A DNA stretch of 64,000 nucleotides from assembly GCF_016599045.1 (NCBI RefSeq), contig NZ_JAENKV010000002.1, positions 1 through 64,000 of the forward strand. The letters are read 5' to 3'. Shown piece by piece: positions 41,567 through 51,482 of this stretch; positions within the stretch are counted from its first letter, which is position 1; the number at the start of each line of letters is the position of its first letter. The stretch is from Campylobacter sp. TTU_617 (GTDB lineage Bacteria; Campylobacterota; Campylobacteria; Campylobacterales; Campylobacteraceae). The notes under the pieces were generated by a model. That model had not been told where the DNA came from. It worked only from the letters and a program-made list of their open reading frames with translations, and did not search any database. Position numbers and translations under genes: made by a program.

Positions 41567-42397
41567 ATGGCAATTAAAACTTACAAACCATATACTCCAA
41601 GTAGAAGATATATGACAGGTTTAAGTTCTGAAGATATTACAGCAAAACCAAGCGTAAGATCTTTGCTTGTAAAACTTAAATCTCATTCGGGTCGTAATAG
41701 TTATGGAAGAATTACAAGCCGTCATAAACAAGCTGGAGCTAAAAAACTTTATAGAATTATAGATTTTAAACGTCGTAAATTCGGTATAGAAGGTAAAGTT
41801 GAAGCTATAGAATATGATCCTTATAGAAATTGTAGAATTGCTTTGATTTCTTATAAAGATGGAGAAAAAAGATATATTATTCAGCCAAAAGGTCTAAATG
41901 TTGGAGACATAGTAGCTTCAGCAGAAAGTGGGCTTGATATAAAGCCAGGCAATGCTATGAAGCTTAAGAATATTCCTATTGGAACTATAGTTCATAATAT
42001 AGAATTAAAGCCAGGCAAAGGTGCTCAAATGATACGTTCAGCAGGAGCATATGCACAACTTATGGGTAAGGAAGAAAAATATGTTATTTTAAGACTTGCT
42101 AGTGGTGAGATGAGACAAGTTTTAGCTGAATGTATGGCAAGTATTGGTGAAGTTGGAAATGAAGATTGGGCTAACATTACCATAGGTAAAGCAGGTCGTA
42201 ATCGCTATAGAGGAATTCGTCCTCAAACTAGAGGTTCTGCTATGAACCCAGTTGATCACCCACACGGAGGGGGAGAAGGTAAGAAAAACTCAGGACGTCA
42301 TCCTGTGACTCCTTGGGGTAAACCTACTAAAGGTGCAAAAACACGTCGTAAAAAAGCAAGTGATAAATTAATAATTTCAAGAAGAAAAGGAAAATAA
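41567..42397 (+). CDS. rplB: 50S ribosomal protein L2
   Basis: 276 residues, full length. The universally conserved [15 protein letters not shown] block (with the functionally important His of the peptidyl-transferase region) lies near residue 225. One base separates it from rplW. Confidence 0.98.
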   Translation: MAIKTYKPYTPSRRYMTGLSSEDITAKPSVRSLLVKLKSHSGRNSYGRITSRHKQAGAKKLYRIIDFKRRKFGIEGKVEAIEYDPYRNCRIALISYKDGEKRYIIQPKGLNVGDIVASAESGLDIKPGNAMKLKNIPIGTIVHNIELKPGKGAQMIRSAGAYAQLMGKEEKYVILRLASGEMRQVLAECMASIGEVGNEDWANITIGKAGRNRYRGIRPQTRGSAMNPVDHPHGGGEGKKNSGRHPVTPWGKPTKGAKTRRKKASDKLIISRRKGK

Positions 42398-42398
42398 G

Positions 42399-42680
42399 AT
42401 GGCTAGATCGTTAAAAAAAGGTCCTTTTGTAGATGATCATGTGATGAAAAAAGTCATCGCTGCAAAAAAGAATAATGATAATAAACCTATTAAAACTTGG
42501 TCAAGAAGAAGTACAATTATTCCTGATATGATAGGTTTAACTTTTAATGTTCATAATGGAAAAAGTTTTATTCCTGTTTATATTACAGAAAACCATATTG
42601 GTTATAAACTTGGCGAATTTGCACCAACAAGAACATTTAAAGGCCATAAAGGCTCTGTTCAAAAGAAAATAGGTAAGTAA
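42399..42680 (+). CDS. rpsS: 30S ribosomal protein S19
   Basis: 93 residues starting [14 protein letters not shown]; the GHKLGEF-type block appears as [19 protein letters not shown]. Sits in the head of the 30S subunit with S13. Confidence 0.98.
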   Translation: MARSLKKGPFVDDHVMKKVIAAKKNNDNKPIKTWSRRSTIIPDMIGLTFNVHNGKSFIPVYITENHIGYKLGEFAPTRTFKGHKGSVQKKIGK

Positions 42681-42690
42681 GGGATAAGAT

Positions 42691-43065
42691 ATGAGTAAAG
42701 CTTTAATTAAATTCATAAGATTGTCTCCAACTAAGGCAAGACTTATTGCAAGAGAGGTTCAAGGTATGAATGCTGAACTTGCAATGGCAAGTTTAAAATT
42801 TATGCCAAATAAAGGTGCTAAATATATTGCTAATGCTATTTCAAGTGCAGTAGCTAATGGTGGTTTTGAAGCCAATGAAGTTATAATTAAAAGTTGCCGT
42901 GTTGATGCAGGTTCTGTTCTTAAAAGATTTAGACCACGTGCTAGAGGAAGTGCAAGTCGTATTAGAAAACCTACTTCTCATATTTTAGTAGAGGTTGCTA
43001 AAATAGAAAAAGAAACAAAAAATAATAAAAGCACTAAAAAAGCAACAGCAAAGAAGGAAAGCTAA
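42691..43065 (+). CDS. rplV: 50S ribosomal protein L22
   Basis: 124 residues. [20 protein letters not shown] and the hairpin loop [19 protein letters not shown] that lines the exit tunnel. The C terminus has a Lys/Thr/Asn-rich tail of about 15 residues beyond the usual end. Confidence 0.97.
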   Translation: MSKALIKFIRLSPTKARLIAREVQGMNAELAMASLKFMPNKGAKYIANAISSAVANGGFEANEVIIKSCRVDAGSVLKRFRPRARGSASRIRKPTSHILVEVAKIEKETKNNKSTKKATAKKES

Positions 43066-43767
43066 ATGGGACAAAAAGTAAATCCGATTGGTTTAAGATT
43101 AGGAATTAATAGAAATTGGGAATCAAGATGGTTTCCTAGTAAAACAAGTTTGGTTGAAAATATTGGTGAAGATTACAAAATCAGAACTTTTTTAAAAAGA
43201 AAACTTTATTATGCAGGAATTAGTCAAATTTTAGTTGAAAGAACAGCTAAAAGATTGCGTGTGACTGTTGTAGCAGCAAGACCAGGCATAATTATTGGTA
43301 AAAAAGGTAGCGATGTTGATGTTTTAAGAAAAGATCTTCAAAATTTAATTGGTAAAGATGTTAATATCAACATTAAAGAAGAAAGAAAAGCAGGAGCTTC
43401 AGCTCAACTTGCAGCAGAAAGTGTTGCAACTCAATTAGAGAAGAGAGTAGCCTTTAGAAGAGCAATGAAAAAGGTTATTCAAGGAGCGCAAAAAGCAGGA
43501 GCTAAAGGAATTAAAGTTTCTGTTTCAGGCCGTTTAGGCGGAGCTGAAATGGCAAGAACAGAATGGTATTTAGAAGGTCGTGTGCCACTTCATACTTTAA
43601 GAGCAAAAATTGATTATGGTTTTGCAGAAGCTAGAACTACTTATGGAAACATAGGAGTAAAAGTATGGATCTTTAAAGGTGAAGTATTACAAAAAGGAAT
43701 GCAACCTGAAAAAACTGAAGAAAATGCTCCAGCTAAAAAAACAACAAGACGAAGAAGGAGTAAATAA
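43066..43767 (+). CDS. rpsC: 30S ribosomal protein S3
   Basis: 233 residues starting [14 protein letters not shown]. The KH domain ([12 protein letters not shown]) is clear near residue 75. The C terminus ends in a basic TTRRRRSK tail. The stop overlaps the rplP start. Confidence 0.98.
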   Translation: MGQKVNPIGLRLGINRNWESRWFPSKTSLVENIGEDYKIRTFLKRKLYYAGISQILVERTAKRLRVTVVAARPGIIIGKKGSDVDVLRKDLQNLIGKDVNINIKEERKAGASAQLAAESVATQLEKRVAFRRAMKKVIQGAQKAGAKGIKVSVSGRLGGAEMARTEWYLEGRVPLHTLRAKIDYGFAEARTTYGNIGVKVWIFKGEVLQKGMQPEKTEENAPAKKTTRRRRSK

Positions 43768-44192
43768 TGTTAATGCCAAAAAGAACGAAATATCGTAAAA
43801 TGATGAAAGGGCGTAATAGAGGTTATGCTTGCAGAGGAACAGAATTTACTTTTGGTGAATTTGCATTAAAGGCCACTGAAGCAGGTCGCATTAATTCACG
43901 TCAAATCGAAGCTGCGCGTATAGCTTTAACTCGTTTTGTTAAAAGACAAGGTAAAACTTGGATTAGAGTTTTTCCTGATAAGCCTTTAACTAAAAAACCT
44001 TTAGAAACTCGTATGGGTAAAGGTAAAGGTGCAGTTGAAGAATGGGTAATGAATATTAAACCAGGACGTATTATTTATGAAATGGCAGGAGTTAATGAAG
44101 AAATGGCAAGAAAAGCTTTAACATTAGCTATGCATAAATTACCTTTTAAAACTAAGTTTGTTACAAGAGAGAGCCAAAATGAAATATACTGA
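43767..44192 (+). CDS. rplP: 50S ribosomal protein L16
   Basis: 141 residues, [19 protein letters not shown]. The first ATG at 43767 is chosen over ATG 43773 because GGAG is seven bases upstream and most L16 proteins begin ML-PKR. Overlaps rpmC by 14 bases. Confidence 0.97.
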   Translation: MLMPKRTKYRKMMKGRNRGYACRGTEFTFGEFALKATEAGRINSRQIEAARIALTRFVKRQGKTWIRVFPDKPLTKKPLETRMGKGKGAVEEWVMNIKPGRIIYEMAGVNEEMARKALTLAMHKLPFKTKFVTRESQNEIY

Positions 44193-44370
44193 AATTAAAG
44201 ATAAAAATGCAGCCGAGCTTGCAACAATGCTAAAAGAAAAAAAGGTGCTTTTATTCACTTTAAGACAAAAGCTAAAAACTATGCAACTTACTAATCCAAA
44301 TGAGATTAGACAAGTTAAAAAAGATATTGCTAGAATAAGTACGGCAATTAGCGTTTTAAAACAAGGATAG
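44179..44370 (+). CDS. rpmC: 50S ribosomal protein L29
   Basis: 63 residues, [20 protein letters not shown]. The ATG at 44179 lies inside the end of rplP; a longer frame from TTG 44158 adds LQERAK, which is just rplP read out of frame and is rejected. Rests near the tunnel exit beside L23. Confidence 0.95.
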   Translation: MKYTEIKDKNAAELATMLKEKKVLLFTLRQKLKTMQLTNPNEIRQVKKDIARISTAISVLKQG

Positions 44371-44373
44371 AAT

Positions 44374-44622
44374 ATGGCATTTAAAAGAGAAATTCAAGGT
44401 ATTGTTGTTAAGATTGCTGGGGATAAGACAGTAAGTGTTTTGGTTGAAAGAAAAGTTGTTCATCCAAGATATAGAAAAATTGTTAAACGATTTAAAAAAT
44501 ATTTAATTCACGATGAAAGAAATGAGGCTAAAGTAGGAGATGTTGTGGTAGCTATAGAATGCAGACCTCTTTCTAAAAGAAAATCATTTCGTTTAAAATC
44601 TGTATTAGCTACAGGAGTTTAA
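44374..44622 (+). CDS. rpsQ: 30S ribosomal protein S17
   Basis: 82 residues, with the OB-fold typical blocks [20 protein letters not shown] and [13 protein letters not shown]. Confidence 0.97.
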   Translation: MAFKREIQGIVVKIAGDKTVSVLVERKVVHPRYRKIVKRFKKYLIHDERNEAKVGDVVVAIECRPLSKRKSFRLKSVLATGV

Positions 44623-44624
44623 TA

Positions 44625-44993
44625 ATGATTCAAAGTTTTACAAGACTTGCAGTTGCTGATAATAGTGGTGCAAAAGAACTTATGTGTATTAAGGTTTTGG
44701 GTGGTAGCAAAAGAAGATATGCTACAGTAGGCGATGTAATTGTTGCATCTGTAAAAAAAGCTTTACCAAATGGTAAGGTTAAAAAAGGTCAGGTTGTTAA
44801 AGCAGTCATAGTTCGCACTAAAAAAGAAATTCATAGAGAAAATGGATCTTTAATTCGTTTTGATGAAAATGCTGCTGTAATACTTGATAGCAAGAGAGAG
44901 CCTATTGGAACACGTATTTTTGGACCAGTAGGAAGAGAAGTTAGATATGGTGGCTTTATGAAAATTGTTTCACTAGCACCGGAGGTATTATAA
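44625..44993 (+). CDS. rplN: 50S ribosomal protein L14
   Basis: 122 residues starting [22 protein letters not shown], the universal L14 beginning, with [10 protein letters not shown] near the end. Overlaps rplX by one base. Confidence 0.98.
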   Translation: MIQSFTRLAVADNSGAKELMCIKVLGGSKRRYATVGDVIVASVKKALPNGKVKKGQVVKAVIVRTKKEIHRENGSLIRFDENAAVILDSKREPIGTRIFGPVGREVRYGGFMKIVSLAPEVL

Positions 44994-45226
44994 TGGCGGT
45001 TAAATTTAAAATTAAAAAAGGTGATAATGTAAAAATCATTACAGGAGATGATAAAGGTAAAACAGGAAAAGTATTAGCAGTTTTTCCAAAAAAATCTCAA
45101 GTGATTGTTGAAGGTTGCAAAATAGCTAAAAAAGCTGTAAAGCCAACTGAGAAAAATCCAAATGGTGGTTTTATCAATAAAGAAATGCCTATGGATATTT
45201 CCAATGTAGCAAAGATTGAGGGGTAG
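44993..45226 (+). CDS. rplX: 50S ribosomal protein L24
   Basis: 77 residues with the KOW motif [20 protein letters not shown]. Shorter than the 104-residue E. coli form, as expected for this group. Confidence 0.96.
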   Translation: MAVKFKIKKGDNVKIITGDDKGKTGKVLAVFPKKSQVIVEGCKIAKKAVKPTEKNPNGGFINKEMPMDISNVAKIEG

Positions 45227-45231
45227 AATTT

Positions 45232-45777
45232 ATGATGAGATTAAAAGAAAAATATGATCAAAACATAAAAGCTGCTTTAGTTAAAGAATTTGATATTAAA
45301 AATCCTATGCTTATACCTAGTATCGAAAAAATTGTTATTAGTGTAGGAGCAGGAGAATTAGCTAAAGATCAAAAAGTATTGCAAAATATTGCAGATACTA
45401 TTTCTTTAATTGCTGGACAAAAAGCCGTTATAACTAAAGCAAAAAAATCTGTTGCTGGTTTTAAAGTGCGTGAAGGTTTTCCTGTAGGTGTTATGGTGAC
45501 TTTAAGAAAAGATAATATGTATGCTTTTTTAGATAAGCTTATTTCTATTGCTTTACCAAGAGTAAAGGATTTTAGAGGTTTAAGCAAAGATGGCTTTGAT
45601 GGACGTGGAAATTATAATTTTGGTCTTGATGAGCAATTAATGTTTCCAGAAGTTGAGTATGATAAAATTTTAAGAACTCACGGCATGAATATTGCTATTG
45701 TTACAACAGCACAAAACGATAAAGAGGCACACAGATTATTAGAACTTATAGGTGTGCCATTTGCAAAAGGAAGATAA
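45232..45777 (+). CDS. rplE: 50S ribosomal protein L5
   Basis: 181 residues, with [20 protein letters not shown] and [20 protein letters not shown]. Two adjacent ATG codons (45232, 45235) are possible starts. Binds 5S rRNA. Confidence 0.97.
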   Translation: MMRLKEKYDQNIKAALVKEFDIKNPMLIPSIEKIVISVGAGELAKDQKVLQNIADTISLIAGQKAVITKAKKSVAGFKVREGFPVGVMVTLRKDNMYAFLDKLISIALPRVKDFRGLSKDGFDGRGNYNFGLDEQLMFPEVEYDKILRTHGMNIAIVTTAQNDKEAHRLLELIGVPFAKGR

Positions 45778-45779
45778 AA

Positions 45780-45965
45780 ATGGCTAAAAAATCAATGATT
45801 GCTAAAGCAGCACGCAAACCTAAATTTAAGGTTCGTGGATATACAAGATGTCAAGTTTGTGGGCGTCCTCATTCAGTTTATAGAGATTTTGGAATTTGCA
45901 GAGTTTGTCTAAGAAAAATGGGCAATGAAGGATTAATTCCAGGTCTTAAAAAAGCAAGTTGGTAA
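45780..45965 (+). CDS. rpsZ: 30S ribosomal protein S14, zinc-binding type
   Basis: 61 residues with two CxxC pairs (CQVCGRP, CRVCLRK), the zinc-binding short form of S14. Its presence means the ribosome depends on zinc here unless a Cys-free paralogue exists elsewhere; none is in this window. Confidence 0.97.
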   Translation: MAKKSMIAKAARKPKFKVRGYTRCQVCGRPHSVYRDFGICRVCLRKMGNEGLIPGLKKASW

Positions 45966-45975
45966 GGAAAAGATA

Positions 45976-46371
45976 ATGATCAATGATATAATTTCAGATT
46001 CACTTACTCGTATTAGAAATGCAAGTATGAGAAAGCTTGAAACTACTAAGCTTTTACATTCTAATGTTATAGAAGCTTTAGTGGGTATTTTTCAAGCAAA
46101 AGGTTATATTGAAAGTTTCAATATTATTGAAGAAGATAAAAAGAAATTTGTTAATGTAGTTTTAAAATACGATGAAAAAGGACAAAGTGTTATAAACGAA
46201 ATTAAAAGAGTTTCTAAACCAGGTCGTCGTGTTTATAAAGGTAAAGATGAAATTAAACGTTTTAAAAATGGTTATGGAACTATAGTAGTTAGCACAAGCA
46301 AAGGTGTTTTGCCAAACGATGAAGCTTTTAAAGCAGGAGTAGGTGGCGAAATTTTATGTACCATTTGGTAA
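45976..46371 (+). CDS. rpsH: 30S ribosomal protein S8
   Basis: 131 residues, [19 protein letters not shown] at the start and the C-terminal [21 protein letters not shown] signature. S8 controls the spc operon in E. coli by binding a hairpin at L5; here the unusual hairpin lies just after rpsH. Confidence 0.97.
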   Translation: MINDIISDSLTRIRNASMRKLETTKLLHSNVIEALVGIFQAKGYIESFNIIEEDKKKFVNVVLKYDEKGQSVINEIKRVSKPGRRVYKGKDEIKRFKNGYGTIVVSTSKGVLPNDEAFKAGVGGEILCTIW

Positions 46372-46374
46372 TCT

Positions 46375-46413
46375 TACTTTTTATGGCATTGGGTATCCAT
46401 TCTTTAAAAAGTA
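46375..46413 (+). promoter_or_regulatory. Hairpin in the rpsH-rplF gap
   Basis: TACTTTTTA (46375-46383) pairs with TAAAAAGTA (46405-46413); within the loop ATGG and CCAT (around 46383-46400) can extend the stem. The 73-base gap is the longest inside the operon. Possible mRNA processing site or control hairpin. Confidence 0.5.
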
Positions 46414-46444
46414 GAAATATCCTAGACAAATAAAAAGGAAAAAT

Positions 46445-46981
46445 ATGTCTCGTATAGGTAAACAACCAGTTTCTATTCCAGATGGGATAGAAGTTACAAT
46501 AGAAGGAAATTTCTTAAAATTTAAAAAAGGAAATTTAATAAAAGAGCTTGATACAAAAGCTAATGTTAATGTTGAAATTAAAGATAAGCAAATTATTTTC
46601 TCTCCAAAGGGTGAAGACAGACAAAGTAGAGCTTATTGGGGAACTTATAGAGCGCTTGCTTATAATGTGATTGTGGGAATGACTCAAGGTTTCTCAAAAA
46701 CTCTTGAAATCAATGGTGTTGGTTATAAAGCAGCATTAAAAGGTAAAGTATTAGAATTAATACTTGGTTTCTCACATCCTATTAATTATGATATTCCAGA
46801 AGGTATTGAAATTGTAGTAGATAAAAATAATATCATTGTAAAAGGAAGTGATAAGCAAGTTGTTGGACAAGTTGCTGCTCAAATTCGTGAGTTTAGACCA
46901 CCAGAGCCATATAAGGGTAAAGGCGTTAAATATTCTGATGAGCGTATTATCCGTAAAGCTGGTAAAACATCTAAGAAGTAA
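46445..46981 (+). CDS. rplF: 50S ribosomal protein L6
   Basis: 178 residues, [21 protein letters not shown] and the conserved end [29 protein letters not shown] precedes the ATG. Confidence 0.97.
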   Translation: MSRIGKQPVSIPDGIEVTIEGNFLKFKKGNLIKELDTKANVNVEIKDKQIIFSPKGEDRQSRAYWGTYRALAYNVIVGMTQGFSKTLEINGVGYKAALKGKVLELILGFSHPINYDIPEGIEIVVDKNNIIVKGSDKQVVGQVAAQIREFRPPEPYKGKGVKYSDERIIRKAGKTSKK

Positions 46982-46990
46982 GGATAGGGT

Positions 46991-47347
46991 ATGAGAATAA
47001 ATATATTAAAAAGAAAAATTTCTTTAAGAATTAAAAGAAAAAAGAGAATTAGAGCAAGAATTTCAGGAACTGAAGTTTTACCTAGAATTTCTGTGTTTAA
47101 ATCAAATAAAACCCTATATATACAAGCTATTGATGATGTTAAAGCTGTAACTTTAGCAGCAATTGATGGACGTAAGATAAATGTAAAAGCAAATAAAGAG
47201 GGTGCTAAAAAAATAGCTGCTGAATTTGCAAAAATTTTAAAAGCTAAAAAAATCGAACAAGGTATTTTTGATAGAAATGGTTATGTTTATCATGGTGTAA
47301 TTGCAGCTTTAGCTGAATCTTTAAGAGAAAATGGCATTAAGCTATAA
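46991..47347 (+). CDS. rplR: 50S ribosomal protein L18
   Basis: 118 residues with [19 protein letters not shown] and [17 protein letters not shown]. Binds 5S rRNA with L5. Confidence 0.96.
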   Translation: MRINILKRKISLRIKRKKRIRARISGTEVLPRISVFKSNKTLYIQAIDDVKAVTLAAIDGRKINVKANKEGAKKIAAEFAKILKAKKIEQGIFDRNGYVYHGVIAALAESLRENGIKL

Positions 47348-47362
47348 CCCAAAGGAGGATCG

Positions 47363-47806
47363 ATGGAAAAATATAATAGAGAAGAATTTGAAGAAGTAAT
47401 CGTCGATATTGGCAGGGTTACTAAAGTTGTTAAAGGTGGTAGAAGATTTAGATTTACTGCTTTAGTTATAGTAGGAAATCGTAAAGGTTTAGTAGGTGTA
47501 GGCTATGGAAAAGCTAAAGAAGTTCCTGATGCTATTCGCAAAGCTGTTGATGATGCCTTTAAAAATATGGTTGAAGTAAAAACTAAAGGTTCTACTATCG
47601 CTCACGATGTTGAAGTTAAATATAATGCAAGTAGAATTTTACTTAGACCAGCAAGCGAAGGAACGGGAGTTATAGCAGGTGGTTCAACACGTCCTATTGT
47701 GGAACTTGCGGGTATTAAGGATATTTTAACTAAATCTTTAGGTTCAAATAATTCAGCTAATGTGGTTCGTGCTACAATCAAAGCTTTAACAATGTTAAAA
47801 GGATAA
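47363..47806 (+). CDS. rpsE: 30S ribosomal protein S5
   Basis: 147 residues with [20 protein letters not shown] and [17 protein letters not shown]. The ribosome site AAAGGAGG is the strongest in the operon. The next gene is rplO: no rpmD (L30) lies between, as in other Campylobacter. Confidence 0.97.
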   Translation: MEKYNREEFEEVIVDIGRVTKVVKGGRRFRFTALVIVGNRKGLVGVGYGKAKEVPDAIRKAVDDAFKNMVEVKTKGSTIAHDVEVKYNASRILLRPASEGTGVIAGGSTRPIVELAGIKDILTKSLGSNNSANVVRATIKALTMLKG

Positions 47807-47810
47807 GAAG

Positions 47811-48203
47811 ATGAATTTAACAAAAGCAGCGGGTTCAACGCATAAAACTAAAAGAATTGGCCGTGGTCAAGGCTCTGGTATGGGTAAGACTGCCACCAAA
47901 GGAGGAAAAGGCCAAACTGCAAGAAAAGGTTATAATGAAAAAAGAGGTTTTGAGGGAGGACAACAACCACTTCAAAGAAGATTACCAAAAGTAGGTTTTA
48001 CTTCTAGAGTGGAAAAACCTTATGTAATTAATGTTGAAAAAATTGTAGCTATTAAAGAATTAAGCGAAATTAGCTTTGAAAGCATTAAAAGCATACATAA
48101 AATTTCAAAAGCTGTTAAAAAAATAAAATTAATTGGAAAAAGTGCTAAAGATTTAGCTTCTAAAATTAAAGATCAGAATATAAGTATTAGTGGAATAAAA
48201 TAA
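47811..48203 (+). CDS. rplO: 50S ribosomal protein L15
   Basis: 130 residues with the glycine-rich [19 protein letters not shown] block and [18 protein letters not shown]. The stop overlaps the secY start (TAATG). Confidence 0.97.
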   Translation: MNLTKAAGSTHKTKRIGRGQGSGMGKTATKGGKGQTARKGYNEKRGFEGGQQPLQRRLPKVGFTSRVEKPYVINVEKIVAIKELSEISFESIKSIHKISKAVKKIKLIGKSAKDLASKIKDQNISISGIK

Positions 48204-49468
48204 TGAATAAAGCATTGACGAATAAAATTTTAATTACCTTAGCGTTTTTATTCGCCTATAGGGTTTTAGCTTATGTGGCTGTTCCTGGCGTCAATGCTGA
48301 TGTAATTGCAGAATTTTTTAATAATAATCAAAATAATGCCTTAGGTTTGTTTAATGTTTTTAGCGGAGGAGCAGCTGAGCGATTTTCTATTATTTCTTTA
48401 GGGATTATGCCTTATATTACAGCTTCTATTATTATGGAACTTTTAGCTGCCACCTTTCCAAATATTGGAAAAATGAAAAAAGAACGTGATGGTATGCAAA
48501 AATATATGCAGATTATCCGTTATGCAACTATTTTTATAACTTTAGTTCAAAGTGTGGGTGTGGCTATAGGTTTGCAAAGTTTACACGGACGCGGAGGCGT
48601 TAATGCCATTATATTAGAGGATACAAATACCTTTATAGCTCTTTGTGCTATTTCTATGCTTGCAGGAACTATGCTTTTGATGTGGATAGGAGAGCAAATT
48701 ACACAAAAAGGTGTTGGTAATGGTATTTCTTTGATTATTTTTGCTGGAATTGTTTCAGCTATTCCAAGAGCTATAGAAAATACTGTGGGTCAAATTAATT
48801 CAGGGGAAATGAATTTTTTAAGTGCATTTGTTATCTTTGTTTTGATACTTTTAACTATAGGTATTATAATTTATGTAGAATTAGGAGAGCGTCGTATTCC
48901 AATTTCTTATTCGCGTAAAGTTGTAATGCAAAATCAAAATAAACGTATTATGAACTATATTCCTATTAAATTAAATTTAAGCGGTGTTATACCTCCTATT
49001 TTTGCAAGTGCGATTTTAATGTTTCCAGCTACAATTTTACAATCAAGTACCAATTCTTATTTACAAGCTATTAATGATTTTTTAAATCCAAATGGTTATA
49101 TATTTCATATTCTAACATTCTTTTTTGTTATTTTCTTTGCTTATTTTTATTCTTCTATAGTGTTTAATTCTAAAGATATAGCAGAAAATCTTAAAAAGCA
49201 AGGAGGGTTTATACCAGGAATTAGACCTGGAGAAGGAACGGCAAATTATTTAAATGAAATTGCATCAAGACTTACTTTATCAGGTTCTATTTATCTTGGG
49301 CTTATAGCCACTTTACCTTGGGTTTTAGTTAAATTTATGGGAGTACCTTTTAATTTTGGAGGTACTTCTGTTTTAATTGTTGTTCAAGTTGCCCTTGATA
49401 CAATGAGAAAAATTGAAGCTCAAATTTATATGAGCAAATACCAAACTCTTAGCGCAGTAGGTTTATAG
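48203..49468 (+). CDS. secY: Protein translocase subunit SecY
   Basis: Channel subunit of the Sec translocon, 421 residues with 10 membrane segments. Seen: the plug region SGGAAERFSIISLGIMPYI, GNGISLIIFAGIV, the C4/C5 cytoplasmic loop GERRIPISYSRK, and GFIPGIRPGEGTANYLN. Last gene of the operon; in C. jejuni an MFS gene is close by, which here lies at 16 kb. Confidence 0.97.
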   Translation: MNKALTNKILITLAFLFAYRVLAYVAVPGVNADVIAEFFNNNQNNALGLFNVFSGGAAERFSIISLGIMPYITASIIMELLAATFPNIGKMKKERDGMQKYMQIIRYATIFITLVQSVGVAIGLQSLHGRGGVNAIILEDTNTFIALCAISMLAGTMLLMWIGEQITQKGVGNGISLIIFAGIVSAIPRAIENTVGQINSGEMNFLSAFVIFVLILLTIGIIIYVELGERRIPISYSRKVVMQNQNKRIMNYIPIKLNLSGVIPPIFASAILMFPATILQSSTNSYLQAINDFLNPNGYIFHILTFFFVIFFAYFYSSIVFNSKDIAENLKKQGGFIPGIRPGEGTANYLNEIASRLTLSGSIYLGLIATLPWVLVKFMGVPFNFGGTSVLIVVQVALDTMRKIEAQIYMSKYQTLSAVGL

Positions 49469-49493
49469 ACAAAGGAATTTTTCTTTGTCTATA
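49464..49493 (+). terminator. Terminator of the ribosomal operon
   Basis: TATAGACAAAG (49464-49474) pairs over 11 bp with CTTTGTCTATA (49483-49493). The left arm contains the secY stop codon. Confidence 0.75.
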
Positions 49494-49596
49494 ATTTATC
49501 AAAAATATTTAGCAATCTTTATCTTGCACAATACTTGATAAAATTATTTTTTATTATTTGATCAATTAATTTTTATAAGCCTTAATACTTTTTAGT

Positions 49597-50163
49597 TTAT
49601 ATAAGCTTAAAACTTTTACGATGAAGTCTGCAAGGTCCAAATTTTTGAATCAATTCTTTATGCTTTTTTGTGCCATAAGCTTTATTTTTTTCAAAATTAT
49701 AATAAGGAAATTCTTTAGCCAAAAAATTCATCACCTTATCTTTACTGACTTTTGAAAGTATGCTAGCTGCACTTACTTGAGGAATTTTAGAATCAGCTTT
49801 TATAAGAGTTCTTATACCATTTATACCATAATTTGTATTGCCATCGTATAAAAAGTCATTATCTTTACTAAAATGTCTTTTTATAAGCATTAGGCCTATT
49901 TTTAAACAAGAGCTAAGCCCTAGAGTATCAATTTGTTCTGATGAAAAGCTAAGTATTAGATAGTTTGAATTTTTAATGATTTGCGTATAAAGTTCTTCTC
50001 TCTTTTTTTCGCTTAGTCTTTTAGAATCACAAAGTCCTTTTATATTTTTGTGAAGTTTACAAGCTGATAAAAACATAGGACCAGCTAGAGCCCCGCGTCC
50101 TGCTTCATCTATACCTATTAAATTATTGCTTATTGTAAGTTCATCTTCTTTAAATAAATTCAT
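49597..50163 (-). CDS. rnhB: Ribonuclease HII
   Basis: Removes ribonucleotides from DNA. The 188-residue protein has the active-site start LIGIDEAGRGALAGPM (catalytic Asp-Glu near residues 19-20) and later FLYDGNTNYG and AASILSKVSKD. It is separated from the ComEA-like gene by 220 bases that hold a promoter-free AT-rich stretch and a terminator. Confidence 0.95.
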   Translation of the reverse strand: MNLFKEDELTISNNLIGIDEAGRGALAGPMFLSACKLHKNIKGLCDSKRLSEKKREELYTQIIKNSNYLILSFSSEQIDTLGLSSCLKIGLMLIKRHFSKDNDFLYDGNTNYGINGIRTLIKADSKIPQVSAASILSKVSKDKVMNFLAKEFPYYNFEKNKAYGTKKHKELIQKFGPCRLHRKSFKLI

Positions 50164-50358
50164 AAAAATATTGTAGTGAATTTTATATTTTATTTTCTTT
50201 AGTGTTAAAATTAAAAATTGATTATGAGTTTTTATATTTTTTAATTCTATGAGATTAAAATCTGTTTATGGAATTTTAATAAAAATAGTATTAATTTTTA
50301 GTTTTTAAAATTAATTTTTTGTAAATTATAAAGCATTATAAGCACTAAATTAAAAAGT

Positions 50359-50383
50359 TTAAAACCCTAAAATAGGGTTTTAA
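50359..50383. terminator. Terminator of the ComEA-like gene
   Basis: TTAAAACCCTA (50359-50369) and TAGGGTTTTAA (50373-50383) form an 11-bp stem with an AAA loop, abutting the stop codon at 50384. Confidence 0.75.
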
Positions 50384-50623
50384 TTATTCAACGCTAATAG
50401 AATCTTTAATATTTGAAAATATTTTTTCACTAATACCATTTACTTTTTTAATATCTTCTATGCTTGTAAAATTTTGATCTTTTCTATAGGTTATAATAGC
50501 TTTAGCTCTTGATTCACCTATACCATTAAGAGTTTTTAATTCTTCGATATTTGCTGTATTAATATTAATTTTGGCAAATAATGCATTTAAAAGAATAAAA
50601 AATAAAAATCCAATCTTTTTCAT
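50384..50623 (-). CDS. ComEA-like helix-hairpin-helix DNA-binding protein
   Basis: A 79-residue protein with a signal peptide (MKKIGFLFFILLNALFA) and one HhH domain (ININTANIEELKTLNGIGES, then RAKAIITYRK). It matches C. jejuni Cj0011c, a non-specific DNA-binding protein needed for natural transformation, so it likely binds incoming DNA in the periplasm. Lies four bases after the rubrerythrin gene and probably shares its transcript. Functionally it complements CtsM, 19 kb away. Confidence 0.9.
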   Translation of the reverse strand: MKKIGFLFFILLNALFAKININTANIEELKTLNGIGESRAKAIITYRKDQNFTSIEDIKKVNGISEKIFSNIKDSISVE

Positions 50624-50627
50624 TTTT

Positions 50628-51275
50628 TTATCCTAAAAATTCTCTTTTAAAATATTCTTTTGGAGCTCTGCATAAAGGACAAGCAGCAGGAGCTTTTTTA
50701 CCACGATGAATATGACCACAAACCTCACAAACCCAAAGTTCTTCTACTTCGCTATTAAAAAATTCTTCTTCTTCTAGCATTTTTTTAAGAGCTAAATACT
50801 CTCTTTCATGTTCGATTTCTACTTTTCCAATAGCTGTAAACAATCTTGCTATTGCTTTTTTGCCTTCATCTTCTGCAATTTTTGCAAAATTTGGATACAT
50901 AATACTATGTTCATAATTTTCGCCTTCTGCAGCGCTAATTAAATTTTTTGTTGTAACTTCTAAAGGCTTTCCATCAACGATTTCGTGATAAGCTTTAAAT
51001 TCAGCTCTTGCATGCCATTTTTCATTTTCAGCCGCTTCTCTAAAATGTTTTGCTATTGCGTGCCAACCTTCTTCTTGTGCTATATCTGCAAATAAATCAT
51101 ATTTATTTCTAGCCATTGATTCGCCTGCAAATGCTTTCATTAAATTAACCGCAGTTAAATCTTTTGTTATGCATTGCATTTCTTCATTACAACAAACTAA
51201 TTTACCACCACCAACATTTTGAACTTCAACTTCATTGCCACATTTATTGCATTTGTAAGTTTCATATTGTCTCAT
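50628..51275 (-). CDS. rrc: Desulforubrerythrin (rubredoxin/rubrerythrin-type peroxide protein)
   Basis: A 215-residue cytoplasmic iron protein with three modules: an N-terminal desulforedoxin-like site (Cys9, Cys12, Cys28, Cys29), a ferritin-like diiron domain (FAGESMARNKYDLFADIA.. EEGWHAIAKHF, and the second EHE-type repeat), and a C-terminal rubredoxin domain (WVCEVCGHIHRG.. CPLCRAP). This three-part layout is the desulforubrerythrin described in C. jejuni. It reduces hydrogen peroxide in this microaerophile. Confidence 0.94.
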   Translation of the reverse strand: MRQYETYKCNKCGNEVEVQNVGGGKLVCCNEEMQCITKDLTAVNLMKAFAGESMARNKYDLFADIAQEEGWHAIAKHFREAAENEKWHARAEFKAYHEIVDGKPLEVTTKNLISAAEGENYEHSIMYPNFAKIAEDEGKKAIARLFTAIGKVEIEHEREYLALKKMLEEEEFFNSEVEELWVCEVCGHIHRGKKAPAACPLCRAPKEYFKREFLG

Positions 51276-51313
51276 TGTTTGTCCTTCGTTTATATAGTGT
51301 TAAACTTTATGAT

Positions 51314-51340
51314 TTTATAACAAAAAAATTCTTTTGTCAA
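51314..51340 (-). promoter_or_regulatory. Promoter of the rubrerythrin gene
   Basis: Minus strand TTGACA (51340-51335) followed by TATAAA (51319-51314), about 15 bases apart, 39 bases before the ATG. The spacing is short for sigma-70, hence moderate confidence. Confidence 0.5.
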
Positions 51341-51482
51341 TTAATAATTTTTATTACTTAATTAATATATTTATAATATTTTTATTATAAAATATTAATT
51401 TTTAATTTTAAAAATATTTAATTTTAAAATTAATATTATAAAAAATTTAATTTTATTATTTAAGAAAGAGGTTATTTTTATA

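Noticed and set aside
44158-44178. Longer rpmC from TTG 44158
   Set aside because: The extension is rplP sequence in another frame; ATG 44179 fits L29 beginnings.
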